A stretch of DNA of 64,000 nt, taken from positions 1-64,000 of the forward strand of contig JAGVVD010000042.1 in the NCBI GenBank assembly GCA_019135865.1, written 5' to 3'. Of this stretch, positions 40,062-49,263 are shown in pieces (within the stretch, counting starts at the first letter, position 1; each line of letters starts with the position of its first letter). Both the position numbers and the translations under genes were made by a program. Origin of the DNA: Elusimicrobiota bacterium (GTDB lineage Bacteria; Elusimicrobiota; Elusimicrobia; Elusimicrobiales; UBA9959). The notes beneath the pieces are model-generated. The model did no database searches. It was not told the origin of the DNA and saw only the letters and a program-made list of their open reading frames with translations.

Positions 40062-41447
40062 ATGAGCGGTCACAGCCCCGACGCGCGCCGAGGAGTACTC
40101 GCCATGACGATGATGGCGTCCTTCGCCACGCCCTTCACGCTGGGCGCCATCAACATAGCCCTGCCCGCCATGGCGGCCGACCTCGGCCTGAGCCCGGCGC
40201 AGATGGGCTGGGTCTCCCTGTCCTTCCTGCTGGCCGCCTGCGCCCTGCTGATCCCGGCGGGCCGCGCCGCGGATATCTACGGCCGCCGCCGCGTCTTCAT
40301 CATCGGCTATTACGTCTTCACCGTCGCCTCCGTCCTGTGCGCCCTCTCGGCGACGGGGCCGCTGCTGCTGGCCGCGCGCGTGCTGCAGGGCCTGGGCAGC
40401 GCGCTCTTCTTCGGCACCAGCGTCGCCATACTGACGGCGGTGACGCCCAAAGAGAGCCGCGGGCGGGCCCTGGGCTGGGTGGCGGCCTCCGTCTACACCG
40501 GCCTGACGGCCGGGCCTTTCCTCGGCGGGCTGCTTTCGGCCGCGCTCGGCTGGCGCGCCGTGTTCTGGGCCAATGTCCCGCTGGGGCTCGTCGTGCTCTT
40601 CCTGGCGGCGCGGCTCCGCGCGGAGTGGAAAGGGCCCGAGGGGGAAAAACTCGATCTGCCGTCGTCCGCCCTTTACGCCGTCTCTATAGTCCTGCTGATG
40701 CTGGGTTTCTCGGGAGCCCTCAAGGCCCTGTCGGCGCCGCTGGCGGCGGCCGGCGCCGCCGGATCGTGGTATTTCATGAAGCGCGAGGCCCGGGCCGCCC
40801 ACCCCGTCTTCCACTCGGAGCTCCTGTTCGACAACCCCGTCTACGCCTGGGCCTCGTTCACGGCCCTGCTCAATTACTCCGCCAGTTTCGCCGTCGGCTT
40901 CATACTGAGCCTCTACCTCCAGTACGCCCGGGGTCTGAGCCCGGTGCAGGCGGGACTGCTGCTGGCCGTGCAGCCGGTCTTCATGGCCGTCTTCTCGCCG
41001 CTGGCGGGCCGGCTCTCCGACCGGCGCGACCCGGGGGAACTGGCCTCGGCCGGCATGGGAGTTACCGCCGCCGGCATACTCATGTTCGTGATCGCCGGGC
41101 CGTCCACGCCGGTGCCTTACCTGGCGCTGGCCCTGGCCGTGCTGGGCTTCGGGCTGGCGCTCTTTTCCTCGCCCAACACCAACGCGGCGATGAGCGCGGT
41201 GGAACCGCGGCGCTACTCCGTGGCCTACGCCGCGCTGTCCACCATGCGCCTCACCGGCCAGATGTTCAGCATGGCGCTGGTACTGCTCATTTTCTCGATG
41301 GTGCTGGGCAAGACGCGCCTGGGACCCGGCGACGCGGCGGGACTGCTGACCTCCATGCGCCTGGCCGTAGTACTTTTCTCCGTAATGGCCGCGGCCGGGA
41401 TCTTCACCTCCCTGCGCCGGAAGCGCGCGGCGCCGGCCCGGGTCTGA
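40062..41447 (+). CDS. MFS drug/H+ antiporter, DHA2 (EmrB/QacA) type
   Basis: The 461-residue protein has about 14 membrane helices. Motif A is GRAADIYGRRRVFIIG; motif C is GLTAGPFLGGLLSAALGWRAVFWANVPLG, typical of exporters. The early NIALPAMAADLGLS and late LFSSPNTNAAMSAVEP segments match DHA2 proteins. Start ATG 40062 is chosen because homology begins there; the frame is open far upstream through the antisense of the HD gene. It exports small toxic molecules by proton exchange; the substrate is not predictable. Confidence 0.9.
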   Translation: MSGHSPDARRGVLAMTMMASFATPFTLGAINIALPAMAADLGLSPAQMGWVSLSFLLAACALLIPAGRAADIYGRRRVFIIGYYVFTVASVLCALSATGPLLLAARVLQGLGSALFFGTSVAILTAVTPKESRGRALGWVAASVYTGLTAGPFLGGLLSAALGWRAVFWANVPLGLVVLFLAARLRAEWKGPEGEKLDLPSSALYAVSIVLLMLGFSGALKALSAPLAAAGAAGSWYFMKREARAAHPVFHSELLFDNPVYAWASFTALLNYSASFAVGFILSLYLQYARGLSPVQAGLLLAVQPVFMAVFSPLAGRLSDRRDPGELASAGMGVTAAGILMFVIAGPSTPVPYLALALAVLGFGLALFSSPNTNAAMSAVEPRRYSVAYAALSTMRLTGQMFSMALVLLIFSMVLGKTRLGPGDAAGLLTSMRLAVVLFSVMAAAGIFTSLRRKRAAPARV

Positions 41448-41486
41448 ACCCGGACCTGAGGAAAAAACGCACGGGGAGGGCCGCCG

Positions 41487-42887
41487 CTAGAATTCGGCGT
41501 AGCCGGGAACGCGCGGGTAGGCGGTCACGTCGCGGATATTGGCTATGCCGGTGACCAGCATCATCATCCGCTCGAAACCCAGACCGAAGCCGGAGTGCGG
41601 CACGCTGCCGAACCTGCGCAGGTCCAGGTACCACCAGTAATCCTCTTTCTTTATCCCGGCGTCGTCCATCTTGCGTTCCAGGACGTCCAGCCGGTTCTCG
41701 CGCTCGCTGCCGCCGATGAGCTCGCCTATGCGCGGGACCAGGAGGTCCATGCCGCGCACGGTCCTCTCGTCGTCGTTGAGCTTCATGTAGAAGGCGGCCA
41801 CGGTCCGGGGCTTATTGTAGAGGATGACGGGCTTCTTGAAATGTTTTTCGACCAGGAAGCGCTCGTGTTCGGAGGCCAGGTCGACGCCCCAGCCGACCTT
41901 GTTCTCGAAGCGCGCGTTCTCGGGCTCGAGTATCTTCACGGCGTCGGTGTAGGCCAGGCGCTCGTAGGAGTTCTCCGTCACGCTGCGCAGGTTGTCCATC
42001 AGCGCCGGCTCGACGAACCTGGCGAAAAGCTCCAGGTCGGAGGCGCAGTGCTCCAGCACGTGTCGCGTGATGCTCTTCACGAAGTCCTCGGCCAGGTCCA
42101 TATCGTCGTGCAGGTCGTAGAAGGCCATCTCCGGCTCGACCATCCAGAATTCGGCGGCGTGACGGTAGGTGTTGGAGTTCTCGGCGCGGAAGGTCGGGCC
42201 GAAGGTGTAGATCTTGCCCAGCGCGGTCGCGAGCGTCTCGCCCTCCATCTGGCCGGAAACGGTAAGCGCGGTCTTGCGGCCGAAGAGGTCCCTGGAAAAA
42301 TCTATCTCGCCCTGCGGCGTGCGGGGGAGCTCCGCGGCCTTCGTCAGGTCCAGGCTCGTCACCGAGAACATCTGGCCCGCGCCCTCGCAATCCGAAGCCG
42401 TGATGACCGGGGTGTGCACGTAGAAGAAGCCGTTGCGACGGAAATAGTCATGTATGGCGAAGGAGAGTTCGGCGCGGACGCGCAGCATGGCCGCGTACTT
42501 GTTGGTGCGCGGGCGCAGATGCGCGACGGTGCGCAGGAACTCGTCGGAGGTCTTCTTCTTCTGTATCGGGTACTTCTCGGCGTCGCAGTCGCCGTAGATC
42601 TCGAGCTTCGAGACCTTGAGCTCGTACTTCTGGCCGGCGCCGGGGGAAGCGACCAGGTCTCCCTCGGCCCGCACGGCGGCGCCCACGGTCAGGCGGGGCA
42701 GCAGCTCCGCCAGGCCCGGCGCCGACGGCTCGATGAGCAGCTGCAGGCTGGCGCGGCAGGAGCCGTCGTTGAGTTCGGCGAAGGAGAGCGCCTTGGAATC
42801 GCGCCGGGTCTTTATCCAGCCCTGGGCGGCCGCGCCCGGGCGGGGGGAACCGGAGGAGAGCAGTTCTTTTACGGTGGGGGTCTTCAT
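41487..42887 (-). CDS. asnS: asparaginyl-tRNA synthetase
   Basis: Class IIb synthetase of 466 residues. An N-terminal OB-fold (AQGWIKTRRDSKALSFAELNDGS) is followed by the core with FFYVHTPVITASDCEGAGQMF, GQMEGETLATALGKIYTFGPTFRAENS and the C-terminal GFGLGFERMMMLVTG. The TFRAENSNT motif 2 favours AsnRS over AspRS. ATG 42887 is 6 bases past the preceding gene stop; longer in-frame extensions overlap that gene and lack homology. A weak ribosome site precedes it. Confidence 0.94.
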   Translation of the reverse strand: MKTPTVKELLSSGSPRPGAAAQGWIKTRRDSKALSFAELNDGSCRASLQLLIEPSAPGLAELLPRLTVGAAVRAEGDLVASPGAGQKYELKVSKLEIYGDCDAEKYPIQKKKTSDEFLRTVAHLRPRTNKYAAMLRVRAELSFAIHDYFRRNGFFYVHTPVITASDCEGAGQMFSVTSLDLTKAAELPRTPQGEIDFSRDLFGRKTALTVSGQMEGETLATALGKIYTFGPTFRAENSNTYRHAAEFWMVEPEMAFYDLHDDMDLAEDFVKSITRHVLEHCASDLELFARFVEPALMDNLRSVTENSYERLAYTDAVKILEPENARFENKVGWGVDLASEHERFLVEKHFKKPVILYNKPRTVAAFYMKLNDDERTVRGMDLLVPRIGELIGGSERENRLDVLERKMDDAGIKKEDYWWYLDLRRFGSVPHSGFGLGFERMMMLVTGIANIRDVTAYPRVPGYAEF

Positions 42888-42892
42888 CCCGG

Positions 42893-43420
42893 TCACTTCT
42901 TCTTCTTTTGCGGCGGCGGCGGGACCTTGCCCACCGAGACCAGCTCCAGCTCGCAGGTCTTGTCCTCGGCGGAGTACTCCTCCAGGATATACCCGGTGCC
43001 GGGGGCGTAGTAGCGCACGGCCTTGCCGGAATCGCCGCCCGAGAGCTGCGAGACCACCTTCATGCACTTGTTGAATTTGCCGGCCTTTATCGAGACCTTG
43101 TCGGAGAGAGAAACTATCTCGTTGGCGTCGGGATGCTCGTCCCATTTGGCGCCCTCTTTGGGCGGCAGGGGGAACTCGCGGCGGCCGCCGATTATGACGC
43201 CGTCGGCCGTGGTCAGCCACTTGGCGTCGCGGGTGATATTGTACTCGGTGACGTGGGTGTCGCGCAGTTCGAAGGTCATGCGGGCCTGGGCGACGGTCTT
43301 GCCGGCTTTTTTGGCCACCTTGAGTATGTCTATGAAGACTTTGGCCGCGCCTTCGAACTCGGTGCTCTTGTAACGGTACTCGTAGCGGACGTTCTCTTTG
43401 AGGGGGAAATAATCGGCCAT
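42893..43420 (-). CDS. conserved hypothetical protein, beta-rich
   Basis: The 175-residue cytoplasmic-looking protein begins MADYFPLKENVRYEYRYKS and alternates short strands (VFIDILKVAKKAGKTVAQA, WLTTADGVIIGGRREFPL, KVSIKAGKFNKCMKVVSQL, VRYYAPGTGYILEEYSAE), ending in a PPPPQKKKK tail. The order resembles DUF3108/LolA-like beta sheets that bind lipids, but no signal peptide is present. Located just upstream of asnS with 5 bases between, so probably co-transcribed. No function can be assigned. Confidence 0.6.
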   Translation of the reverse strand: MADYFPLKENVRYEYRYKSTEFEGAAKVFIDILKVAKKAGKTVAQARMTFELRDTHVTEYNITRDAKWLTTADGVIIGGRREFPLPPKEGAKWDEHPDANEIVSLSDKVSIKAGKFNKCMKVVSQLSGGDSGKAVRYYAPGTGYILEEYSAEDKTCELELVSVGKVPPPPQKKKK

Positions 43421-43544
43421 AAGATCTCCTGTGCGCGGCTTTTTTTCTCCGCGTATAATTTTACAAATTATGAGGGGGGAAATTACCTGAAAACCGCGGC
43501 GCGGCCCGCTGGCCGCCAGCGCCTCGTTCGAGGCTTTTCAAATC

Positions 43545-43620
<76 letters not shown>

Positions 43621-43631
43621 GTGATAGGGTA

Positions 43632-44582
43632 CTACCAGTCTATGCCGGCCTCTTTGGCCGCGGCCTCCACGCGCTTCTTGGCCTTGAGATGCTCTTTGAA
43701 ACTGACATTGAACACGTGCTTGCCCTGCCTGTCGGCCACGAAATAGAGCGCGTCTATATTGGCCGGCCTGAGCACGGCTTCCACCGAGGCCTTGCCCGGA
43801 CTGCATATCGGTCCCGGAGGAAGGCCCTTGGCGTAATACGTATTGTACGGCGAAGGGGTACGGAGGTCCTTGTAGGAGAGCCTCTTCTTCCAGTAGCCCA
43901 GCGCGTACTGCGTGGTCGGGTCGGCCTCCAGCGGCATCCTCTTCTTTATGCGGTTCAGGTACACCGCGGCTATCAGGGGACGTTCGCTGGTCACCACCGC
44001 CTCGCGCTCCACGATGGAGGCGATGATCAGGACTTTCTTTTCGTCCAGACCCGGCGGGAACCCTTCAGAGAACAAAGGCCTTATCTGCCTGTCGAATTCA
44101 GATTTTAGCAAATTTAACACGTCCTGCGCAGGCTGCCCCTTCTTTAAGCTGTAGGTCGAAGGGAAAAGATAGCCCTCCAGTTCCCGGGCTTTGGCCAGCT
44201 TTACGAACTCTTCCCCGGAGGTGACGCCGTTGGCCTCCAGGCGCTCGGCGACCTGCTCCAGGCGCCAGCCTTCGGGGATCACTATCTTCACGTCGGAGAT
44301 ATAGGGCGTGTTGATCAGCCGCCAGAGCACCTCTTCCGACGAGGCGCCGCGGCGGAACGAGTATTCGCCCGGCATTATACGCTTGTCGGTGCCGGTAAGG
44401 CGGACCAGGACCTTGAACCAGGTCGAACTGCGGATGGCGCCCGCGGACCTCAGCTGTTCCGCTATCTGCGAGGCGCCGGAACCCTCTTTGATGACCACCT
44501 CGACCTGGTTCCCCGGCCAGAAAAAGTAAAGGGCCAGGAGCAGCAGGAACGCGGCCGCGGCGGGGAATATTCTCTTTGCCAT
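43632..44582 (-). CDS. mltG: endolytic murein transglycosylase MltG (YceG)
   Basis: The 316-residue inner-membrane enzyme cleaves nascent glycan strands and helps set their length. It has one N-terminal helix ([17 protein letters not shown]), a LysM-like subdomain ([20 protein letters not shown]), and the YceG core with [25 protein letters not shown] (catalytic Glu), [39 protein letters not shown]. All family motifs are intact. It precedes the tRNA-Ala gene and follows thpR by 8 bases on the minus strand. Confidence 0.93.
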   Translation of the reverse strand: MAKRIFPAAAAFLLLLALYFFWPGNQVEVVIKEGSGASQIAEQLRSAGAIRSSTWFKVLVRLTGTDKRIMPGEYSFRRGASSEEVLWRLINTPYISDVKIVIPEGWRLEQVAERLEANGVTSGEEFVKLAKARELEGYLFPSTYSLKKGQPAQDVLNLLKSEFDRQIRPLFSEGFPPGLDEKKVLIIASIVEREAVVTSERPLIAAVYLNRIKKRMPLEADPTTQYALGYWKKRLSYKDLRTPSPYNTYYAKGLPPGPICSPGKASVEAVLRPANIDALYFVADRQGKHVFNVSFKEHLKAKKRVEAAAKEAGIDW

Positions 44583-44590
44583 GTCGTTCT

Positions 44591-45145
44591 TCAGAGATCC
44601 GCTCTTTTAAGTTCCGAATACCTGGGACCGGCGGACGAAAGTTCGCTCGAAAAAAGGACCGCCCCGGTCACCGGAAAACTCTTCCCGCGCCACAGGGCTT
44701 CGGCGGCCTCCGCGGCCCTCCGGGCGGCCGCGGGAGGGACCGGTCCCCTGAGGCGGGCCAGCGTGAGATGCGGGACGAAAGGCCGGTCCTCGAGAACGAA
44801 CCCCTCGCGGCGCAGCGCGGCCGAAAATCCCGCGGAGAGCTCCGCCAGGCGCCCGCCGCCGGCGCCGAATCCCATCCAGAATATCCTCGGCCTGTCCGTG
44901 GAGGGGAAAAATCCCGCCTCGCCAGGGACCGCCGCAAAAGGCCCGGAGCCGGAAAGCGTTTCCAGGCATCGCCCGGCCGCCTCTGCCCGCCCGGGCGGCA
45001 CCTCGCCCAGGAAAGCCAGGGTCAGGTGCAGCGCGTCCGGGTCCACGGGGCGGGCCGCCGTCCCGAGTTCCGCGCGCGCCGACCGCGCCAGCGCTTCCGG
45101 CAGGCCGCGGGGGAGGGCCATCGCCGCGGCCGCGAAGAGCCTCAT
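44591..45145 (-). CDS. thpR: RNA 2',3'-cyclic phosphodiesterase (2H family)
   Basis: The 184-residue 2H phosphoesterase has two HxTx motifs, LHLTLAFLG near residue 42 and PHLTLARL near residue 130, that form the active site. The expected role is opening 2',3'-cyclic phosphates or RNA ligation in the cytoplasm. The length matches LigT/ThpR. It sits between the FecR-domain gene and mltG, 4 and 8 bases away, within the minus-strand run. Confidence 0.88.
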   Translation of the reverse strand: MRLFAAAAMALPRGLPEALARSARAELGTAARPVDPDALHLTLAFLGEVPPGRAEAAGRCLETLSGSGPFAAVPGEAGFFPSTDRPRIFWMGFGAGGGRLAELSAGFSAALRREGFVLEDRPFVPHLTLARLRGPVPPAAARRAAEAAEALWRGKSFPVTGAVLFSSELSSAGPRYSELKRADL

Positions 45146-45149
45146 CGGC

Positions 45150-46016
45150 TCAGGAGCCCTTCCGCGAGGACTTCCTCCGCACCCTGGACGGGCGCTTTTT
45201 TTTCTTAGGCGGCCCCTCCAGCTCCGTCCGCTTGATCTCCCCGCGCAGCGCGGCGCGCCGGACGGCGTCGCGCCGCTCCATGGAAAGAGGCTTCCAGCTC
45301 CTGCGCAGGGCGCGCACGCGCTCCCTGTTCTTCGCCATCTGGCCGCGGTGCTTCAGCATGCGCGCGAGGCGCACGGCCTTGTGGCGCTTTATCTGGGCCG
45401 AGGCGAATATCTCGGTGTCGGGTTCGAGGATATACTCGCCCAGTTCCTTGCCGTCCTTGTCCAGCGGCATGAAAGAGACGCTGCCCTCCTCGAAAACGGC
45501 CGCGGCGGTCTCGTTGTTGAAACGGGAGTGCTCCACCGCGAACTCGGTGCCCCTCACGGCGCAGACCGCCGACGGGGTGCGCACCGAGAACTTGCGCTTC
45601 TTCATCGCGACCTTCTCGAGCTTGGCGATGATGGCGCCCAGGAGCAGCTTCAGTTCGGAATCCTCTTTCTCCAGGGTCCCGACCTCGAGTTCGGTGTTGC
45701 GGGAGACCGCTATCACCCCCTGGTTCTCCAGGTAAACCTCGGCGGAACCGGAGGAACCGGTCTTTATCGAGTCGTCGGGGTCCAGCGGGACCTCGGCCGC
45801 GCCCACGGAGGTCCACTCGGCCGCCTCCGAGGACTTGAGGAAGACCTCTCCGGATATCTTTTTCAGGCGGGCGTCCCACTGCGGCGGCTGGCCGGCGGAC
45901 GCGCCTCCCGACTTCATCATCTCGTCGAGCATCTTCCTGTACTCCTCCGCGTCCTGCGCCCCGCACGGGGCCGCGGCGGCGATGAAAGCGATAAGACAGA
46001 CCTGGACGAGACGCAT
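45150..46016 (-). CDS. FecR-domain secreted protein
   Basis: The product has 288 residues from ATG 46014-46016, which follows GAGGGGG. A signal peptide (LVQVCLIAFIAAAAPCGAQ) is followed by a FecR beta domain: KISGEVFLKSSEAAEWTSVG, DSIKTGSSGSAEVYLENQGVIAV, LGAIIAKLEKV, FSVRTPSAVCAVRGTEFAVE. The segment TPSAVCAVRGTEF is the FecR hallmark. The C-terminal 60 residues are very Arg/Lys-rich (KKKKRPSRVRRKSSRKGS) and may bind LPS or nucleic acid. Not a sigma regulator, since no sigma factor gene is nearby. Confidence 0.8.
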   Translation of the reverse strand: MRLVQVCLIAFIAAAAPCGAQDAEEYRKMLDEMMKSGGASAGQPPQWDARLKKISGEVFLKSSEAAEWTSVGAAEVPLDPDDSIKTGSSGSAEVYLENQGVIAVSRNTELEVGTLEKEDSELKLLLGAIIAKLEKVAMKKRKFSVRTPSAVCAVRGTEFAVEHSRFNNETAAAVFEEGSVSFMPLDKDGKELGEYILEPDTEIFASAQIKRHKAVRLARMLKHRGQMAKNRERVRALRRSWKPLSMERRDAVRRAALRGEIKRTELEGPPKKKKRPSRVRRKSSRKGS

Positions 46017-46027
46017 TATGCCCCCTC

Positions 46028-47200
46028 TCAGACGACGAGTTTCCTGAATTGGCGCCTGCCCACCTGCAGCACGCATTCCCTGGGGTCGAAAACGATGTCG
46101 TCCTTCACGGTCTCGCCGTCGAGGCGGACCGCGCCCTGGGCCAGCATGCGGCGGGCCTCGTTGGTGCCCTTGCAGAGCCCGGCGGCGACGAGCAGGTAGG
46201 AGAGGCGCCCGGCCTTTTCCACTTTGTGGGTCTCCATTTCCGACGGCATTTCCTTTTTGGAGAAGACCGTCTCGAAATGCTGGCGCGCCAGGCTGGCCTC
46301 GTCCTCGCTGTGGAACCTGGCCACGATGAGCCCGGCCAGGCGCTTCTTGGCCTCCATCGGGTGCTGCGCGCGCACCTCCGCCGCGTTCTCTTCGGTGAGG
46401 AGGCCGTAATAGGCGTACATCAGCTCGTCCGGCACCGACATCATCTTGCCGAACATGTCGTTGGGGTGGTCGTTGAAAGCGACGTAGTTGCCGTAGGACT
46501 TGGACATCTTCTTCTCGCCGTCGGTGCCGACCAGGAGCGGTACGGTCATTACGACCTGCGGCTCCTGGCCGTAGCCTTTCTGCAGGTCGCGGCCCATCAG
46601 GAGGTTGAAGATCTGGTCCTGGCCGCCGATCTCGATGTCGGCCTTAACGGCCACGGAATCGTAGCCCTGGAACACCGGGTAAAGGAGTTCGAGCAGGCTG
46701 ACCGGGCTGCCGGCTTGCATCCGGGACTTGAAATCCTCGCGCTCGAGCAGGCGCGAGACCGTCACGTTCTTGGCCGTGGTTATCAGCTCGGCCACGCCGT
46801 CGGCGGGCGCCGCGGTGAAAGGCTTGAGCCATTCGCCGTTGAAGCGGACCTCGGTCCTGGCCCTGTCGAGGATCTTGAAGGCCTGCGTCGTGTAGGTCTC
46901 GGCGTTCTTTTTGACCGTATCGTGGTCTATGACGGGGCGGGTGGCGTCGCGGCCGGAGGGATCGCCGACCTGGGCGGTAAAATCGCCTATGATGAGGACG
47001 GCCGTGTGCCCCAGGTCCTGGAAACGGCGCAGGAGGCCCAGCACCACGCTGTGGCCCAGGTGCAGGTCGCGGCTGGTGGGGTCCACGCCGAGCTTTACCC
47101 TCAGCTTCTTTCCCGACGAGATCTTCCTGATAAGTTCCTCTTCGCTGACGAGGTCGACTATGCCGCGCTTGAGGGTCTGCATTATGGTGTTGGTGTTCAT
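46028..47200 (-). CDS. tyrS: tyrosyl-tRNA synthetase
   Basis: Class Ic synthetase, 390 residues, charging tRNA-Tyr. It has the GVDPTSRDLHLGHSV stretch (HIGH motif as HLGH), the QVGDPSGRD block, GGQDQIFNL, and KMSKS in EKKMSKSYGNYV. A C-terminal S4-type RNA-binding domain (NEARRMLAQGAVRLDGE) is present. This is the TyrRS type with the GDFTAQVGDPSG signature. It lies between priA and the FecR-domain gene on the minus strand. Confidence 0.95.
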   Translation of the reverse strand: MNTNTIMQTLKRGIVDLVSEEELIRKISSGKKLRVKLGVDPTSRDLHLGHSVVLGLLRRFQDLGHTAVLIIGDFTAQVGDPSGRDATRPVIDHDTVKKNAETYTTQAFKILDRARTEVRFNGEWLKPFTAAPADGVAELITTAKNVTVSRLLEREDFKSRMQAGSPVSLLELLYPVFQGYDSVAVKADIEIGGQDQIFNLLMGRDLQKGYGQEPQVVMTVPLLVGTDGEKKMSKSYGNYVAFNDHPNDMFGKMMSVPDELMYAYYGLLTEENAAEVRAQHPMEAKKRLAGLIVARFHSEDEASLARQHFETVFSKKEMPSEMETHKVEKAGRLSYLLVAAGLCKGTNEARRMLAQGAVRLDGETVKDDIVFDPRECVLQVGRRQFRKLVV

Positions 47201-47267
47201 AGTTTTTCTTCGCGAAAGCGTAATTTTATTAATTTTACCGGCCCTGATTAAAGGGAAAAATCGGCCT

Positions 47268-49235
47268 TCAGCGGAAAGTGTAGGGGTCGGCCTCCACTTC
47301 CAGGTCCACCCCGGCCGGCAGGCGCATGGCCCTGATCCTGTCGCCGGCCGGGCCGGCCAGGCTGTCCGGCGGCATCTTCACTATGAAATAGGCCGAGAGC
47401 CTCTTGCGGCCCTGGGCGGGCGGACGCTCGACGGGACCGAGGGCCTGCGAGCCGGGGCCGCAGGCTTCCTCCAGGCGCGCGTCCATGTCGCGCAGCGCCT
47501 CGTCCAGCGCGCGGCGGTCGAACGAGGAGAAATTGACGCGCAGGAGGTAGACGAAAGGGGGATAGGCGAAGGTGCGGCGCGAGACCTCCTCGTCGGCGGC
47601 GAAGGCCGGCGGGTCCCACTGGCGGGCGCGCTCGAAGGCGTGGTGGCCGGGCTGGCGGGTCTGTATGACCAGGCGGCGCGGACCGGAGGGGTCCAGGCAG
47701 TCGGCGGCGGCTACGAACATCCGGAAGACCTCCTCCGACGAGCGGAAATCCTCGGGGGAGAGGTCGTAATCCGCGTCCGCGAAGCCGGCCAGGGCCAGCC
47801 CGGGGAAATCGTGGCCGCGCAGAGCGAGCCTGGTGCTTACCAGTATGGCCGGGCCCGGTTTCGCGAATTCGCCGAGCGCGTCCATCGTCCTGTTCAGGGA
47901 AGAGCGGACCAGGTCGCCGTCGAAGACGTGCACGGGCACCGACGGCAGCTCGCGGCGGGCGGCGCCCGCCAGCTTCTGCGTGCCGACGCCCTTGTCGCGG
48001 AAGAGGCGGCCGCCGCAGGAAGGGCAGACGCCGCTGAAAGGTTCCTTTACGCCGCAGCCCTTGCAGAGGAACTGCAGACCTTCGCCGCCGGGGCCGGGCA
48101 CCGTGGCCATGGGTATCTCGCAGCGGCGGCAGCGCTTGGTCCAGCCGCACCTGGCGCAGATCTCCCGCAGCGAGACGCCGCGGCGGTTGACCACCAGCAG
48201 CGCCTTGCCGCCCGCGGCCACGGCCTCGCGCAGCCCGGAGAGCAGCGGCTCGGAGATGACGCCGGGCGTGGCGTTGAGGTCCACCAGTTGCACGCGGGGC
48301 GGCGGCGGGTCGGAAAGAAGCGCCGGGCGCTCCAGGAGGCGCAGGGCGCCGGCGGCGGCCCGGGCCCGGCTTTCGACGGAAGGCATGAGGCCGGCCAGGA
48401 CGGCGCGCGCGCCGCGCAGTTCCGCCAGCTTGAGCAGGGCCTCGCGCGCGTGGAAACGCGGTTCCTGCTCCTCCTGCTTGTAGAGGTCGTCCTCCTCCGA
48501 GTCCATCAGCGCGAATGCGAGATTACCGAAGGGCAGGAAAAGAGCCGAACGCGTGCCGACGACGATCCGGGCCGAGCCGGACCAGGCCCCCGTCCAGGCC
48601 TCGCGCCGCTGCTTGGGAGTGAGACGGCTGTGCCAGAGGGTCACCGTTCCCTCGGGGAGCAGCTCGCGCAGTCGCTTTATCAGCGAAGCGGCCAGCGCCA
48701 GGTCGGGCAGAAGGAGCAGCGCCTGTCCGCCGGAAGAGGCCCTGGCGAGGACATGGGCGTAGAAAGCGTCGCGCTCCCCCGAGCGCAGGCCCGCGATCAG
48801 CGCGGGGCCGGGGGGCGCGGACGCGCCGAGCAGCGAATCGGCCAGCACGTCCAGGCCTTCCGGGGGCGCCGGAGGCAGAACGGCGGGCTCGGGAGGGGCG
48901 GGGGAGGGCAGCGGGAAATCCCTGCCCGGGACCGTGAACAGACCGAGGGCCGCTCCCAGCGGGGCGTCCCAGCGGGCGGCCATCCAGCGGCAGAAATTCA
49001 TCAGGGCGGGGTCGAGCAGCGGGAAAGGGTCCAGCGCGGCCTCGACGGTCTTCAGTTTCGCGAATCCCGTCAGGTCGGCGTCCTTCTCCTCCAGTCGGCC
49101 GATCACCACCCCGACGCGGCGGCTGGCGCCGAAAGGGGCGAGCACCCGGGTGCCGGGCTGTATGGGCGGACCCGCGGGCTCCGCGTAGTAAAAAGTGCGG
49201 CGCAGTGGGACCGGGAAAGCTACGTCGAGTATCAT
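47268..49235 (-). CDS. priA: PriA-like replication restart protein with degenerate ATPase motifs
   Basis: The 655-residue protein has the PriA layout: an N-terminal fork-binding domain (VPLRRTFYYAE, GTRVLAPFGASRRVGVVIG), helicase lobes and a zinc region with CARCGWTKRCRRCEIP, CKGCG and CPSCGG. Walker A, usually GSGKT, reads GLRSGERDAFY, with no catalytic Lys, and the DEEH box reads DSEEDD. The ARPG/GHDFP elements remain. It should bind forks and act structurally in restart but not unwind DNA by ATP hydrolysis, as in actinobacterial PriA. It is downstream of gmk-rpoZ-udg. Confidence 0.88.
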   Translation of the reverse strand: MILDVAFPVPLRRTFYYAEPAGPPIQPGTRVLAPFGASRRVGVVIGRLEEKDADLTGFAKLKTVEAALDPFPLLDPALMNFCRWMAARWDAPLGAALGLFTVPGRDFPLPSPAPPEPAVLPPAPPEGLDVLADSLLGASAPPGPALIAGLRSGERDAFYAHVLARASSGGQALLLLPDLALAASLIKRLRELLPEGTVTLWHSRLTPKQRREAWTGAWSGSARIVVGTRSALFLPFGNLAFALMDSEEDDLYKQEEQEPRFHAREALLKLAELRGARAVLAGLMPSVESRARAAAGALRLLERPALLSDPPPPRVQLVDLNATPGVISEPLLSGLREAVAAGGKALLVVNRRGVSLREICARCGWTKRCRRCEIPMATVPGPGGEGLQFLCKGCGVKEPFSGVCPSCGGRLFRDKGVGTQKLAGAARRELPSVPVHVFDGDLVRSSLNRTMDALGEFAKPGPAILVSTRLALRGHDFPGLALAGFADADYDLSPEDFRSSEEVFRMFVAAADCLDPSGPRRLVIQTRQPGHHAFERARQWDPPAFAADEEVSRRTFAYPPFVYLLRVNFSSFDRRALDEALRDMDARLEEACGPGSQALGPVERPPAQGRKRLSAYFIVKMPPDSLAGPAGDRIRAMRLPAGVDLEVEADPYTFR

Positions 49236-49263
49236 AGGCGGGCCGCCGGAGAGGTCCCGCCGT

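Noticed and set aside
45150-46016. FecR-type anti-sigma regulator
   Set aside because: No ECF sigma factor gene is adjacent, and the protein has a signal peptide rather than a cytoplasmic anti-sigma domain.
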